Shown here in pieces: positions 52,467 to 63,420 of a stretch of DNA of 64,000 nt. Within the stretch, counting starts at the first letter, position 1; every line of letters starts with the position of its first letter. The notes under the pieces are model-generated. The model had not been told where the DNA came from. It ran no database searches and worked only from the letters and a program-made list of their open reading frames with translations. The translations under genes were made by a program, and so were the position numbers. The DNA is from Prorocentrum cordatum (taxonomy: Eukaryota; Sar; Dinophyceae; Prorocentrales; Prorocentraceae), in contig CAUYUJ010020738.1 of assembly GCA_963575745.1 (NCBI GenBank), positions 397,638 through 461,637 on the forward strand, read 5' to 3'.

Positions 52467-52859
52467 CTCTCCCGCTACATCGACCTCCGCGTGCCCCGGC
52501 GCATCCATTGGAATTCAGATTGCTACTTGCAGCGGCACCTTCTATTGGATCTTGGACGTCGCTATCGCCCTCCGCTCCGCCGCCGCGGTGCCGAGTGCGA
52601 CCTGCCGCGTCTCTCCCAGTTCCTGGGCGCCTTCCTCCAATTCGGCCACCTCTGTTTTCTCTTCTCCTTCATCACCGTGCCTTTGCCTTCCTTTACGGCA
52701 TCTTCGCCCCGGTGCGACCCAGACCAATGCGGCGACGTCCCTCTCTGTCTCCGGCTACGCCGGAAGCCTCGTCGCGGCCTCGGCGGGGATCGCCCGCCCG
52801 ACGTCCGCCCCTCGAGAGATCCAATCCCAGACGCGGCCGCTCGACGATTGACCCACCGC

Positions 52860-53760
52860 CCACAACTGCCTTCGAACGGGGGCGCCTCGGTAACTAGATG
52901 GAATACCCAGGCGCTTTTCGCGGCGAGCCCGTCCTCTTTCAGTAATGGGCCTGGGCTCGCGCGCAAGGTTATGACTGCTCTCGACATCGGCCTTTTGACG
53001 GAGACGCGCGGCACGGCAGGCGGCAATGCTGTCTGGGCGAACCCGACTGGTTGCCAGTCACGGTGGGCCCTTGGGCCCGCCACTGCTGCTGCTGGAGCAC
53101 GCGTCGCTGTCAAAAACGAGTTCCTCGCCCTCTTCGACCTCTCGCCCGCGCGGGCGATCATTATGCTGGGCCGCGCTGCCAGGCTCCGTCTACGGGGCCC
53201 GCTCGGCAACCTGGATTTGCACGTCATGCATGCCCACTTGGGCTCCGAGGTCGAGCACCAGGATGCCATCGACGCCGGTTTGGATGCCGCGGCCCGAATG
53301 CTGTCTTTTGTTGAGCTCCCGGAGGCGCTTCGTCGGCGCCTCTCCACGCGCGTCGCTTCGAAGGATGTTGCGCTCAGCATCCTCGGCGGCGACGTGAGTT
53401 TCGCGGCCGACGAGAAGGATCGGACCAATGCGACTCGCACGATTGCGTCTGGAGCCCGCGACTCACGAGGAAGCCCGCTGTGACGCTCTGGTTGCACTGC
53501 CGCACGGGCTCCATGAGTTCTACCAGCCCAACAGGACGCATGCGTCACCCGACGCGCGCTCTCGACTCAACGGGCTGCATTGCAATCAGGGGCACGCGCG
53601 TTATCTGGACTACAACATGTCTCGCGCGGCCCTCCAGTGGTGCCCCAATGAGCTATCCCGCCGCAGGGCAGTCAGTTTCCGCCGCGCGCGGCCGCGCCGC
53701 GACGCGGCATTCTCGCAGCCGCTCGCCGACCACATCGTCGACCACCCCGATTGGCCATCT
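52860..53760 (+). pseudogene. LINE endonuclease domain (EEP/APE-like), frameshifted
   Basis: Frame 1 (to TGA 53481): VTRWNTQALFAASP, MTALDIGLLTETRGTAGGN (the ETRGT is the usual catalytic-Glu block), RAARLRLRGPLGNLDLHVMH. At about 53440 the reading moves to another frame: HEFYQPNRTHASPDARSRLN, YNMSRAALQWCPNELSRRRA and SQPLADHIVDHPDW. The His of RTH and the SRLN block match the end of these endonucleases. The enzyme would nick target DNA to prime reverse transcription; the frame break argues it is dead. Confidence 0.75.
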
Positions 53761-54071
53761 AAGGTGGCTCGGGGAGCTGCTAGACCAGGATCCCGATGCA
53801 TCTGCTTTGAAAAAGGCACCGTTCCCAAGGAGGCCATGCGGTCTGCTGTCGCCCACTTGGGCGAGCCCGCGCACAATGTCGCAGGTGCGTTGGCGACGGA
53901 GGACCAGCTGGGCCAACCAGTTGCACGGCGAGTTAGCGGACCCACCGCCGGAGCAAGCCGCGCAGCGCCGCCGGCGGGCCCATCGACCGATCCACCGCCT
54001 CGCCCTGGGCCGCAGCTGCGCGACCTTCGCGATCTTGGACGCAGGGCCACGCGACCACCGACCCGTCGGCA

Positions 54072-55781
54072 ATGCCCTCCACCCTGCGGGGCCACTGGTC
54101 GAATGTCTTCGCGGCCCAGGACACCGACGACGACTTGCGTGCGCGATGGTTGCGCGAGGGGGCGGAGCGTGTCCCGCCAGCTGATGCGAGGCGCCAGCTC
54201 TTCGCCAAGCCTGCCCGGGATCACTTCAGGAAAGCCCCCCGCTTCTCGAATAGTAGCGCCCCAGGCCGCGATGGCATGGCATTCCGGGCGCGGCGCGAGC
54301 GTGGCGATTTTGGGGCCGACATTCTCTACGAGGCGTTATGTCTTCTCACCTCCGACGATGCGCTGGGGGCGCTCGATAGGGATCGGCACGCCTTCAACGG
54401 CAGCCTCCTGGTCTTCCTGCCGAGGATGCCCTCCAGTGAGACAGAGGGCGGCATCCTGGCCTGCGGAGCGTCCAACGCCAGGCTGCCCAACGTCACAAAT
54501 GCTGACAACCGGCTTATCTGCAGCGTGCTTCGGCGATGCAGCGAACCGCCCCCAGGGATAGCTGGCGAGCAGCGGGGCTTCATCAACGGGCGCTCGATGC
54601 TCGCCAGCGTCGTTGACGCGGAGGCCTCCATGTTAGAACGCGCATTTGCTTCGCCAGCGGCTGCCGCGGCGGCGAGAGCGCTCGGGAGGACGGCGGCGTC
54701 GTCGCCCGCGCATTCCCGGAGCGCGACCAGCGGAGTCAGTCGCAGCATGCGCCGAAGAAGATCGCCCCACACAACTGCGAATAGTAGCGGTGAGAGGGGG
54801 CAACCCTGGCGAACCACAGAACAAAGTGTGAATCCGTCGTGCCTGCGGCCGTCCGATGAGATATTGCAAGCGTTGTTCCAACGCAATCCACGGGCGAACG
54901 TGCGCGCCCAGAGCGGCAGCCCTTTAGCTGCGAGGGCGTCGCGCAGGAAGGCGTGCGAGACGCTCGGGAAAGCGGCCTCGAAGTCAAGAGATGAGGCAGG
55001 CGCCCTGGAGCGCATCTTCACGGAGTGCCGCGCCATGTCCGGCTTGCGGCTGCTCCGCGGGATGACTGCGCGGGCCCCCCTCGCGCTTCAAGACGAGGGG
55101 GGCGTCCGGAGCGACCTCCAACAGCGCGCGCGCCTCTGGTGCGATTTTGCCATCCAACGGCGCGCCGCAGACCTTGGATTTCACGTGGGGCCAGGCAGGG
55201 GGGATCGATCATGGGCGAAGGCGGTCGCGAAGTTCCAGGGGCGGGCCCAGCTCCGGCAGCAAGTCGGACGCGGCCCCTTCAACGCCATATTCGCTTGCAG
55301 GATCTACATCGTTCCCGTCTTCTGCTTCCTCGCGCAGCTACCGGGCCCCCCACGAAACTGGGGGTCAGCGAGCGCCAGGTGTGCAAGACGCTCGCCAGGG
55401 GCCCAAAGGCGTTGGACCGCCCCGCACACATTCCGCAACCTCCGCCTGGACTCCCAGGCTGAATTGCCGAATTTGGTCGACATCGCTGCGGCCGCAGAAT
55501 GCCGGGTGGTCAGGCGGGGGAGCGCTGGCCAGGGTGGCTTGGACATCTCGCGTCGCCGCAGGGAGCTGGAACGCGTTATCGTGGACAGTGTATTCATACA
55601 TCATGTGGCTAATTGGCGCGAGTGGGTCGACACCGACATCCATGCGAACCTGGCGCGCGCGCGTGCGAGGCGACAGCTGGCTGCTCAGAACAGGTCACCA
55701 CCGTCTCCGCCCTGCTCCGCGGGCAGTCGCCGCGCGACGTGTACCGGAAGAGCTGGGAGAAGACGGTCGTCCTCCACCTAG
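54072..55781 (+). pseudogene. LINE reverse transcriptase with internally inverted palm
   Basis: A single plus-strand frame stays open for 569 codons. Its first part is the RT finger region (SSAPGRDGMAFRARRERGDF; HAFNGSLLVFLPRMPSS; AGEQRGFINGRSMLASVVDA). Its last part is the thumb and following region (ERIFTECRAMSGLRLLRGMT; FHVGPGRGDRSWAKAVAKFQ; VPVFCFLAQLPGPP). Between about 54662 and 55003 the plus frame is meaningless, because the catalytic core lies on the other strand. The enzyme cannot work as it stands. Confidence 0.8.
54662..55003 (-). pseudogene. Inverted RT catalytic core (motifs A to C)
   Basis: Minus strand reads ASSLDFEAAFPSVSHAFL (motif A, 54968-54988 region), then WNNACNISSDG, VVRQGCPLSPLLF (motif B, about 54775-54815) and ECAGDDAAVLPSALAAAA (motif C, the GDD variant of YADD, 54698-54712). 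These must lie between the QRGF-GR and ERIFTECRAMSG blocks, which are on the plus strand on either side. So about 340 bp has been flipped in place with little or no loss. Confidence 0.85.
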
Positions 55782-56328
55782 GGGCCGATGAGCGGGAGTT
55801 GGTTTATCGCGAGCTCCGCCGGCACAGTGGCCATTTCCCCCTCCTCCTCCTCCTCCCTGGGCGCCGAGTCGATCGCGCAGTCGGGCTCCTGCGCGGAATT
55901 GCCGAAGGAGTCCCTCCCAGGGCGTGGCGCGCCACCTTCCGCGCGCTGTGCAGCGTCTAGGTCACCGGAAGTCGATTGGGGATATCGCCGCCTGCATTTT
56001 CGGACGCGGCCACAACGCGGATTCGCTGCGACACTACGCGACGTGCCCGGCACTGTTGGACTTCGCCCAGCGGAAGCTGGGTCTCCAGCGGGCTACGCCC
56101 ACCGACCGCCTCGACACCTTCCTCGCGCCCCACGCCCCGCACAATCAGCGCTCGGCCGCCGAGCTCGCGAAGCGAGCGCTGGTCCTCTACGCCGCGCGCT
56201 CGGCAATTTGTGCCAGACGTCACGGGGGCGCCGCCGACACCGCAGAAACATTCCTTCAGCGCGTGCGCGAGGCGGCCGCCGGGCACCATGGTTTCCGTCG
56301 AGTACTGGCTGCCACGCGGGCCTGGTAG
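55604..56328 (+). pseudogene. LINE C-terminal region with Cys/His motif
   Basis: Two frames: VSALLRGQSPRDVYRKSWEK then ELRRHSGHFPLLLLLPGR up to about 55950, then IGDIAACIFGRGHNADSLRH with RHYATCPALLDFAQRKLGL, and a helical end (ALVLYAARSAICARRHGGAA; AAGHHGFRRVLAATRAW) to TAG 56326. D-x2-RHYATC is the hallmark of the C-terminal zinc-binding region of LINE proteins of this type. Confidence 0.75.
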
Positions 56329-58004
56329 CGCTCGGGGCCTGCCTCCCCTGTCCCTCCCCCCTTTTTTTTCCTCCTCCATCGCGCTCCCTTCCTCCAGTCG
56401 CCTGCGGCAGTGGGTTTTTATTGTGGCCGCTTGGGCGACATGGGCTTGCGCGCAGCACGTGCCCATTCAGGCAGATAGCGTTTTCATTGGAATTCGTATC
56501 AGTGGGCCGGTGGATTCCCCTCGCTTCTGCCTCCCCCTCTTCCTTCCCACCTCCTAAGTTTACGTGGTCATTCACGGAACTCGCGCTTTGCTTTGGAACT
56601 GCGTTTTCCCATGGTCGCGCGCGGCGGCTCGCCTATCGCATGTTGGCCGGAACGTTGTGCCACATGTTTTGGAACAGTCTATCCCCATTTCTCTCTCCTC
56701 AGTTCGTTTCCCCCCTGCCCCCGCCTCCCTAGGTGCGCCAGCCTTTCCAGCCGTGGATGGCCAATGGTAGTCGCGACGAGGCCGCTGCGCCGAGCCCGTG
56801 GCAGCGATTCGTTGTGCGGAGGCCCCGTCGGTTCTGGCCCGACCGCGTCGCGTGACCGATATTGTTGTGCAAGCATGAGTATGTTAGCTCCTGTGGAATG
56901 CCATCCCGACGCCCGGCTTTCAGGTGACCGGAAAGCGTTTCCGGGAAGCGCGACGAGGCGACACGGCATTGAAATAACATGTTTGCCTCTCCCGCGGGCT
57001 TCCGGTGACAGTGATTCTTTTCGGCGCCGGCCTATGCGTTTATTTTTTCGGCCACGTTCGCAAGACAGCTTGCGAGCGGATTGCCACTCGAAGTCCCGAT
57101 GGGGCCGCGCACCGAGTCCGGGACAGATATTCCTCGTGGGGGGCCCAGTCGGTTCTGACCCGGCCGCGTGGCCAAAAGTTTTGTGCGTAGAAGTTTCCCC
57201 TTCTCCGTCTTGTTTCTGTCGTCGTTGGTCGGGTCCTCGTGCCCCCTCCCCCTCCTCTTCTGGATTTTGGCCGTTCTTCTTCCCCCAGCTGTGGCTGGGC
57301 AGCCAGACAAGGCTACAAATGGGATATCCTTCGACTTGACTTGTTACTGCACCTTCGTGCTTGGCCGCCGTCGGGAACAGCGGATCATTTCCACGGGTGT
57401 TATGCGACGCATAACTCCTCGCAGCCATACCCCAGCGGGGTTTTTGTGCACTCCCGCTCGTTCTCCTCGTCTTCGCCGTTCCCGGTTTCACCGATACGAG
57501 TTGGGGACATTCGTATCATCCCGTGTGCGCGTGGCATAATTCGGTCAGCGTTCTCCTAAGCAGTGGCGGCAGCCAGTGCCATGTGTTGGCTCCGTTTGTG
57601 CAGGTTTCTTCGCTTCCCGTTTGCTGCCGTTCCTCCCCCTTCTCCCTCTCCGCGCCAGAGAGAAAGCCAGACGGACCATGGTCCGCTGGGCAGGCTTTGC
57701 TGCTGTGCAGATGCCCGTTGCCAGGCTTCTCTGCCGCCGATCGGCACTGTGGCGTGGAGTTGCCGCGGCAGGTAAAGCGATGCAGTGCCTTAACAGTAAA
57801 CGAGCCGATCCGGCAACATGTTGTCTTACACGCTTTCCGCTGTCTACCCTGAGTTCTCATAAGACCGTTTCACTTCTAATAGAGCGTGCCGATCGCCGAG
57901 TATGCCGTGACATTAACCAGGCCGGCCAATCGAGCACGATCGTTTTTTTGTGGACGGGTGCAGCCCCCATGAGGGGAAGCGGATTTGCCTTGGGGGGTGG
58001 GTAA
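56329..58004. other. LINE 3' flank and uncharacterised sequence with an internal duplication
   Basis: Pyrimidine tracts at 56340-56400 and 56690-56730. About 80 bp at 56805-56870 (GGCCCCGTCGGTTCTGGCCC then GACCGCGTCGCGTGACC) recurs at 57110-57185 (GGGCCCAGTCGGTTCTGACC then CGGCCGCGTGGCC). No gene recognised. Confidence 0.45.
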
Positions 58005-58150
58005 CAAATTGCAGCCGCCCCGCCCCACCACCATTACGGCACAACCCCGCGTTCGTCGCGGCGCCATAGGGGGTCGACCGAAGACAATAATTTCAACCGC
58101 CGGTATTCACAACTGCGTATGGTTGCTGTTTTTCGCCAGGGTCTGTGTTT
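58005..58150 (+). repeat. 90-bp satellite remnant plus conserved end module (copy 2)
   Basis: One diverged unit (TACGGCACAACCCCGCGTTC, GCGCCATAGGGGGTCGACCG), then the module: GTATTCACAACTGCGTATGG and TTTTTCGCCAGGGTCTGTG. Confidence 0.7.
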
Positions 58151-58769
58151 TCGTGGTCGTTGGGCCCAGTGGGGGCCCCTGGCGGCCGAAAGCATCAAAA
58201 CACTGTCCGTCTTGAGTTCTGTTTCTACGCGACGAAGTTTGGGATCCTCGAGCATTTAGCGCCAATGATCACAGGGGGCCTGAGGGCACCCCACTACGTG
58301 CCACGGGCACGATCGCGGAACTCTGCCAGGACGGATGTGTGCATGAACGGGAACTGTCCGCGTGGTAAAATGGGTTTGGACGCATCCTCTGGTCGCTCCT
58401 CAGAGATCCAGCATGATATTCCGCAGCGTTTTTTTCGACATGCTTCTGTCGTGTTCCTCGTACTTCTCCGTCTCCCCGTCTCCGACGTCGAGCTCATTTG
58501 GCGGGGACAATTGTTCCACCCCCAACGTCTGTTCTTCGGTGTTCTGGCCGGAGCCCAAACCTGCCAAGGCACCTTCCGACTATATGGCCAGGCGACCATA
58601 GAAGCTTGCCATCCACTTGCTGGGGGTACCACTACGGTCAATTCTAGACGCGTCGCGCGCATGAGATGTTCAGACGAGTCGTTTCGACGTGGGATGTGGA
58701 AGAGCATGCAGTGGAATCAAGGGCTGGATAAGACGTCGTACCCCAAGATGGGGAGATTGAATCGGAGGA
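58151..58769. other. No recognised gene
   Basis: Unique-looking sequence with overlapping short ORFs on both strands; none convincing. Confidence 0.35.
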
Positions 58770-58915
58770 GGAGGAGGAGGAGGAGGAGGAGGAGGAGGAG
58801 CAGGAGGAGGAGGGAGACGGGGAGGGGGAGGAGGAGGAACAGACGGATGATGATGAAGAGGGGGAGGAGGAAGAGGGGGAGGAGGAAGAGGAGGAGAAGG
58901 AGGAGGAGCAGGTAT
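58770..58915. repeat. GGA trinucleotide tract
   Basis: AGGAGGAGG run with GGG and GAA interruptions; a second short GAGGAGGAGG run follows at 59020-59060. Confidence 0.9.
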
Positions 58916-59069
58916 AATATCAATATTCATGAAATTCAGAATAACATGCGAACACCGTTAACAATAGTAATGCGAAGAAACATACTAACAATAAACAAGA
59001 CTACCAGCAGTAATGCGAACAAGAAGAGGAGGAGGCAGAGGAGGAGGAGGAGGCGGAGGACGGCACATC

Positions 59070-59790
59070 CCTGACACGCTTCGTGGCCCCATAGGGAGTT
59101 CCACCCATGGCCCTAGTCGCAGGGCATCCATTACGGCACGCACCTCACAAGTTTCGTGGCCACATAGGGGGGCCCATTGGCAGGGTCCGCATGCGTCTGT
59201 CCCATCCATGGTTTCACGCCCCTTCACAAGTCTCGGGGCCCCATCGGAAGATCCACCAAGGACCCCAGTGGCAGGGTTCGCACGCGTCCCCCCAGTGCAT
59301 TACGCCCCCCCCCTCATGGGCTTCGTGGCCACATACGGAGCTCCACCGAGGGTCCAAGTGGCAGTGCTCGCATGCGTCCCCCGCACCCATATTGGCACAC
59401 ACACACACACCCACACGTTTCGTGGCCCAGTAGGGAGCTCCACCGAAGGTCCCAGTGGCAGTGCTCACATGCGTCCCCCGTATCTATTGCGGCACACCCC
59501 TCGCACGTTTCGTGGCCCCAGTGGGAGTTCCACCGAAGGTCCCAGTGGCAATGCTCATATGTGCCCCCGCGCCCATTTCGGCACCCCTCTCATACGCGCC
59601 GTGGCCCCAGTGCGAGCTCCACCGAAGGCTCATGTGGCAGGGTTCGAATGTTGCCGACCGCGCATGTTGGCACACCCCTCACACGGTTCGTTGCCACAGG
59701 GAGCTCCACCGAAGACCCCAGTGGCGGCGGTTGCGGGCGCTTCCCCCGCCCAGTCCAGTACACCTCTTCACGCGCTTCGTTTCCCTATGG
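59070..59790 (+). repeat. 90-bp satellite array, diverged copy (about 8 units)
   Basis: TTTCGTGGCC ... AGGGAGCTCCACCGAAG ... CGCATGCGTCCCC ... ATTxCGGCACxCCCCTC units about 90 bp apart, more diverged than at 2330-3300, with a small ACAC insertion at 59398-59413. Confidence 0.85.
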
Positions 59791-59794
59791 GGAG

Positions 59795-59860
59795 TTCTTC
59801 CGGAGACGATCCTACAATTGCATATGGTTGGGTCCTTCGCCAGGCTATGTTTTTTTGCCC
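59795..59860 (+). repeat. Conserved module ending the 90-bp satellite (copy 3)
   Basis: CTACAATTGCATATGGTTGG then GTCCTTCGCCAGGCTATGTT, nearly identical to copy 1 at 3830-3865. Confidence 0.8.
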
Positions 59861-59879
59861 AGCCCTCCTCTGATCGAGT

Positions 59880-60115
59880 ATTTGTTTCGAAGAGCACTGC
59901 TCCTCTCCCGCCTCCCTTCTCCTCCCCGCCTCTCTCCTCCTGCCGAGTGCCTCCTGCTTCATTCCCCACCCTCCCTTGGCTGGTTTCTCGCTTTAAAGGA
60001 GCTCTGTGTTCTCCGTCCTCCTCCTCTCCTCCTCCTCCTATTCCTGCCTCCTGCCTTCTCCTCCCCTTTCCTCCTGCCTCCTTGTCTCCGTCGTCCTCCA
60101 TCGTCCTCCATCGTC
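59880..60115. repeat. CCT/CTC-rich pyrimidine tract
   Basis: CTCCTCCTCC runs, with TCGTCCTCCA repeated three times near 60088-60115. Confidence 0.8.
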
Positions 60116-60124
60116 TGGACTCCC

Positions 60125-60430
60125 TGAGAGGCTGCCAACTGCGAGCCTGTCGCCACATTCGTGGGCTCCTGGGAGGCACGGCGGAGGTGAGGGCAGCGCA
60201 GATCCAGTTCAGACCTTGTGGTTCCTTCGGGGGCTGCGAACTGCTCATTTGGCGCCACATTCGTGGGCTCCTGGGAGGCACGGCGGAGGTGAGGGCAGCG
60301 CAGATCTATTTGAAACCTCGCGGTTCCGTCGGGGGTGCGAACTACGCAATTGTCGCCACATTCGTGGGCACCTGGCCTGGGAGGCACGGCGGAAGCGAGG
60401 GCAGCGCAGGTCCACATAGTTGCCACGTAG
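60125..60430 (+). repeat. 101-bp tandem repeat, three units
   Basis: CGCCACATTCGTGGGCTCCT occurs at 60151 and 60253, with a variant at 60354, each followed by GGGAGGCACGGCGGAGGTGA and GGGCAGCGCAG. Confidence 0.9.
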
Positions 60431-60639
60431 TTGCGCAGCGCAGGCTTTTTTGCAGTCTAAGTTGCGCGGGTGCACGACGCGCGTGACCCGGCCTTGTTCA
60501 GCGACGCCTTTCAGAGCGCCGCTTAGTTTGCAGTGGGTTCTTCTGTATAGAGCGTTCGTTCATATAAATAGTCGTTTCGCGTGGAGAAGGGGTTGTGAAC
60601 GTCCTGGATATTGCTGTGTGTGTGTTTGTCTGTTAGCTT

Positions 60640-60715
60640 GATTGCTTGTTCTCTGGCTGTTTGTTTATGTGTTTGTTTGCTTGTTCGGTTGCTTGTTTGT
60701 TTGTTTGTCTGTGCG
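60640..60715 (+). repeat. GTTT/TTGC simple repeat
   Basis: GTTTGTTTGCTTGTT style tetranucleotide repeats. Confidence 0.85.
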
Positions 60716-60724
60716 TATGGATCG

Positions 60725-60920
60725 GGTGTTCAGGGTCAAGGTTAGGATTTGCGGGGGAGGGTGCCAGGTTCAGGGTTAATTTGGGTGCTACTGCGTTAGG
60801 GCTACGGTGCTTAGGGTTGGGGTTTTGTGTCTCGGACGTGTGGGGGGGGAGAGTGTAAGGTTGGTTTACGGGTAGGGTGGTTTAGGGTGTTCGGGTTATT
60901 TAGGGCGCTAGGGTGCTACG
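60725..60920 (+). repeat. Degenerate telomere-like interstitial repeat
   Basis: GTTAGGG, CTTAGGG, TTTAGGG, GCTAGGG and CAGGGTTA occur repeatedly in GT-rich sequence, always in the same orientation. This is the algal/dinoflagellate-type telomere unit TTTAGGG in decayed form. Confidence 0.5.
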
Positions 60921-62055
60921 GGCTGTTATTGTTGGGTTTTTGGAATTGGGAGAGGGCTCCCCACAAGGGGCGGTTCTCGTTTGGGCTCCTAAGGTGGGAG
61001 GAGAAAACGCTCCCCTCGCCTCTCTGAACAAGGGGGGAAGGAGGAGATCGGGAATGATGGTTCGGAAATGGGCCAGGAGTCGGGACTTCGGACCTGGAGC
61101 ATGGGATGGGGGATTGGGTCCGTAGGGCCGTCTGTTGGTTTGATTTTACATTCTTGTTTTGGGGTGATGTTTCCACCTTTGTTGATGTTATGTCCAGGGC
61201 CACAACGCCACCCTGAGATCTGGAACGATCTGGTGATCGGCAAGCCGCCGATCGTTCAAGGCTGAACGATCCACGCGGTGTCGGAAACCAGCACCTGGGT
61301 CACGACGGGAACTTGCCGTATGCCTTTCATACATTCCGACGTCGTGCTTTTGTTCGACAGCCTGGCCCCAAAGAGGTCTGGACCCCTTCCCGGCGACCGG
61401 CTTTTCATCCTCTGCTGATTTTTCAAGGTCTTGGGGTCTATTTTGGGCCCCCAGATGCCGAACACGAAACAACAACCATCCGTTGTGATTCTTGACGCGG
61501 ACCGAGGATGTGAGGTTCTCCCATCCCCCGTTGCCCGCCCCGCCATCTTTGTTTGCTTGCTGCCTGGGCCAGTAGCGCCTACGTCCGTTTGAGAGGTGCA
61601 CGCTTCTTCGCCCTCCCGATATCGAACACTCTGCCGCAACGCCTCTGTGTGCCGCCTGGGCCAGCAAGCCCACCCCCGCGGGTCGCGATCTTGCCAGGCC
61701 TGCCGTCTGCGCCGGCGTGACCACGCGGTTGGTTTTCGGACCGTTCCTTACGTCTACGTCGGGGAACCTATTGGTGGCCAAGGCTCGCTGTGGCCCGAAA
61801 ATCGCCCCTTCGTTCCTTGTGCAGCGCTCCCGTATGGTAGCACGATGGTAGGCGGCTCTCCCGCCCCCTTCTGCCCGCCTGTGCCAGCAGCGCCCACCCC
61901 CGCTGGTGGGACCGAGCGCGTGGGCGCCATGCCGCTCCACTCCGCCTCGCTCCACGCAGCGGCCTTCGGTGCGGACGACGGCGGTTGCCACCCCGCCGAG
62001 GCCGCGGCCGGAGGGAGAGGTGAGGGGCGAGGGGAGGACGAGGAAGGGGGGGGGG
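60921..62055. other. No confirmed gene; R1 copy 3 and a short hairpin inside
   Basis: 61330-61500 holds an inverted copy of repeat R1. 61250-61271 is a 9-bp stem, 4-nt loop hairpin (GATCGTTCA / TGAACGATC). A CCTGGGCCAGCA-GCCCACCCCCGC motif recurs near 61563, 61657 and 61880. An open stretch to a GAGAG|GTGAGG donor near 62018 could be an exon, but nothing supports it further. Confidence 0.4.
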
Positions 62056-62059
62056 GGCG

Positions 62060-62220
62060 AGGTGGAGGGACGGGGGGGGAGAGGAGGGATGGAGTGAGGA
62101 AAGAGCAAGCCAGAGGTGCACTCGCGCCATATCTTGCATCCTGATCCGCACCCGTCCCTTCCAATTGCGCAGATTTTTCCATCCGCGGAAGCGCGTCATG
62201 CGAGCGTTTTTTGATTCCGT
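62060..62220 (+). repeat. Dispersed repeat R4, copy 2
   Basis: GTGCACTCGCGCCATATCTT, CCCTTCC, AATTGCGCAGATTTTTCC and ATCCGC follow a G-rich lead-in, as at 11690-11900. Confidence 0.6.
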
Positions 62221-63319
62221 GGCGATCACGTGCTTGACCAGGGGGGACGGCAGTCGGTGCCGGTCACGTCACGTCACGATGCGAGCGGGGCCGTTTGGGA
62301 ATGCCCATTAAGAACCAAAGACAGTTCGGAATGGCAGCTACCCAGAAGGATTTGCCACGGTTGACCGTGCACCAGGCCATGGATATGCAAGGACCTGCTA
62401 TGGATTGCTGTGGGTAACTAAGCGCAACGTTGGGGATTGCTGATCATTGAATATGGTTTTCTGAGATCTTTCATCTTCTCTCCTCTTCCTCCTCTTCCTC
62501 CTCTTCCACGTTCCTCTCTCCTTCCTCCTTCCCCCGTCATCGTCGTCGTCGTCGGCGCCATACCTCTGATATCCTCGTCCTCATTGTATTGCAGCGTGAT
62601 TCTCACAATGACAGAAGAAGGAAGGAGGAAGTTGATCGGAGTGGGGGAGGCGGGGGCCAAGTCGAAACAACCTGCTTGATTACGCCTCAGTTATTGTATC
62701 GATTCGTGCTCGGGTAGGGGTCTAGGTCCCCCTGGGCCCGTGGCAGGAGTGGCGTCGTCGTCGTCGTCCTCCTCCTCCTCCTCCTCCTCTCGTCGTCCTC
62801 GTCTTACTCATGCTCCTCGCCTTTTCCCTTGCGTCCCTGCCTCTTCGAGAAACTTGAACACAACTGAACGGGATGTTCGTTATGTGTGCTTCTTGCCAGG
62901 GACATGCACGCATGACGTGGCCAGCCTGGGCGAGAGCTGGATACGCATACCGCCGCATGTCTTTTCAGGGTTCGGTCTTCGTGCGGCTACGTGCGCCAGC
63001 CCCCTGCACGTGTATCCAGCTACTGGCCTGTGCATGCTCCGCATGTGTTTCCAGCCACGTGTGTTTCCAGTTTCCTGAGTTGCTGAAGACACCCAGCTTG
63101 AAATTCTCCACCGTGACCCGATCGTCCAGGAAAGAAGGATGCAGTGCACTTTTCGTAAGGTCGAGTCGGAAGGTTGCCCGCTTGTGTGCCATCCATTCCG
63201 CACGCTCCCGTCGGAGTCGTCGCCGTCGCAGTCGAAATCGGAGTCTTCGGCGGAGACCTCGGAGTCGTCGATTGAATCATTCGTCGTCGCCGCCGTCGGA
63301 GTCGCCATCCTTAGTGGGG
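62221..63319. other. No recognised gene
   Basis: Includes pyrimidine tracts at 62475-62540, CGTCGTCGTCCTCCTCC at 62752-62800, and TCGGAGTCG repeats near 63205-63310. Confidence 0.45.
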
Positions 63320-63420
63320 GCGCCCGCATGCGGGCCCACGCCAATTCGGCACAATCATTGCGCGGCTTATGCCCCACATGGAGCTCTGGCTAAGGCCCCG
63401 GCGCTGACATCTACATCCGA
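63320..63420 (+). repeat. 90-bp satellite remnant (single unit)
   Basis: CGCCCGCATGCGGGCCCACG, CCAATTCGGCACAATC and CACATGGAGCTCTGGCTAAG align to one unit of the main array. Confidence 0.7.

Larger units (their letters stand above)
50630..56328 (+). mobile_element. Degenerate LINE-type (non-LTR) retrotransposon
   Basis: Order: upstream ORF (50630-52466), Pro/Arg-rich spacer, endonuclease (about 52890-53760), reverse transcriptase (about 54190-55330, palm inverted), and a C-terminal Cys/His domain (to TAG 56326). At least five frame changes and one internal inversion make it non-functional. A T/C-rich stretch (CCCTCCCCCCTTTTTTTTCC) follows the last stop. Target duplications could not be set because the 5' end is unclear; the upstream ORF may belong to another gene. 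Confidence 0.8.

Noticed and set aside
51456-52508. 350-codon minus-strand ORF over the LINE upstream ORF
   Set aside because: GC-rich antisense shadow; no domain, and plus-strand reading is more protein-like.
61596-62144. 182-codon plus ORF as a gene
   Set aside because: Gly/Pro/Ala composition, ends in a G-rich repeat lead-in of R4; a donor-like GTGAGG alone is not enough.
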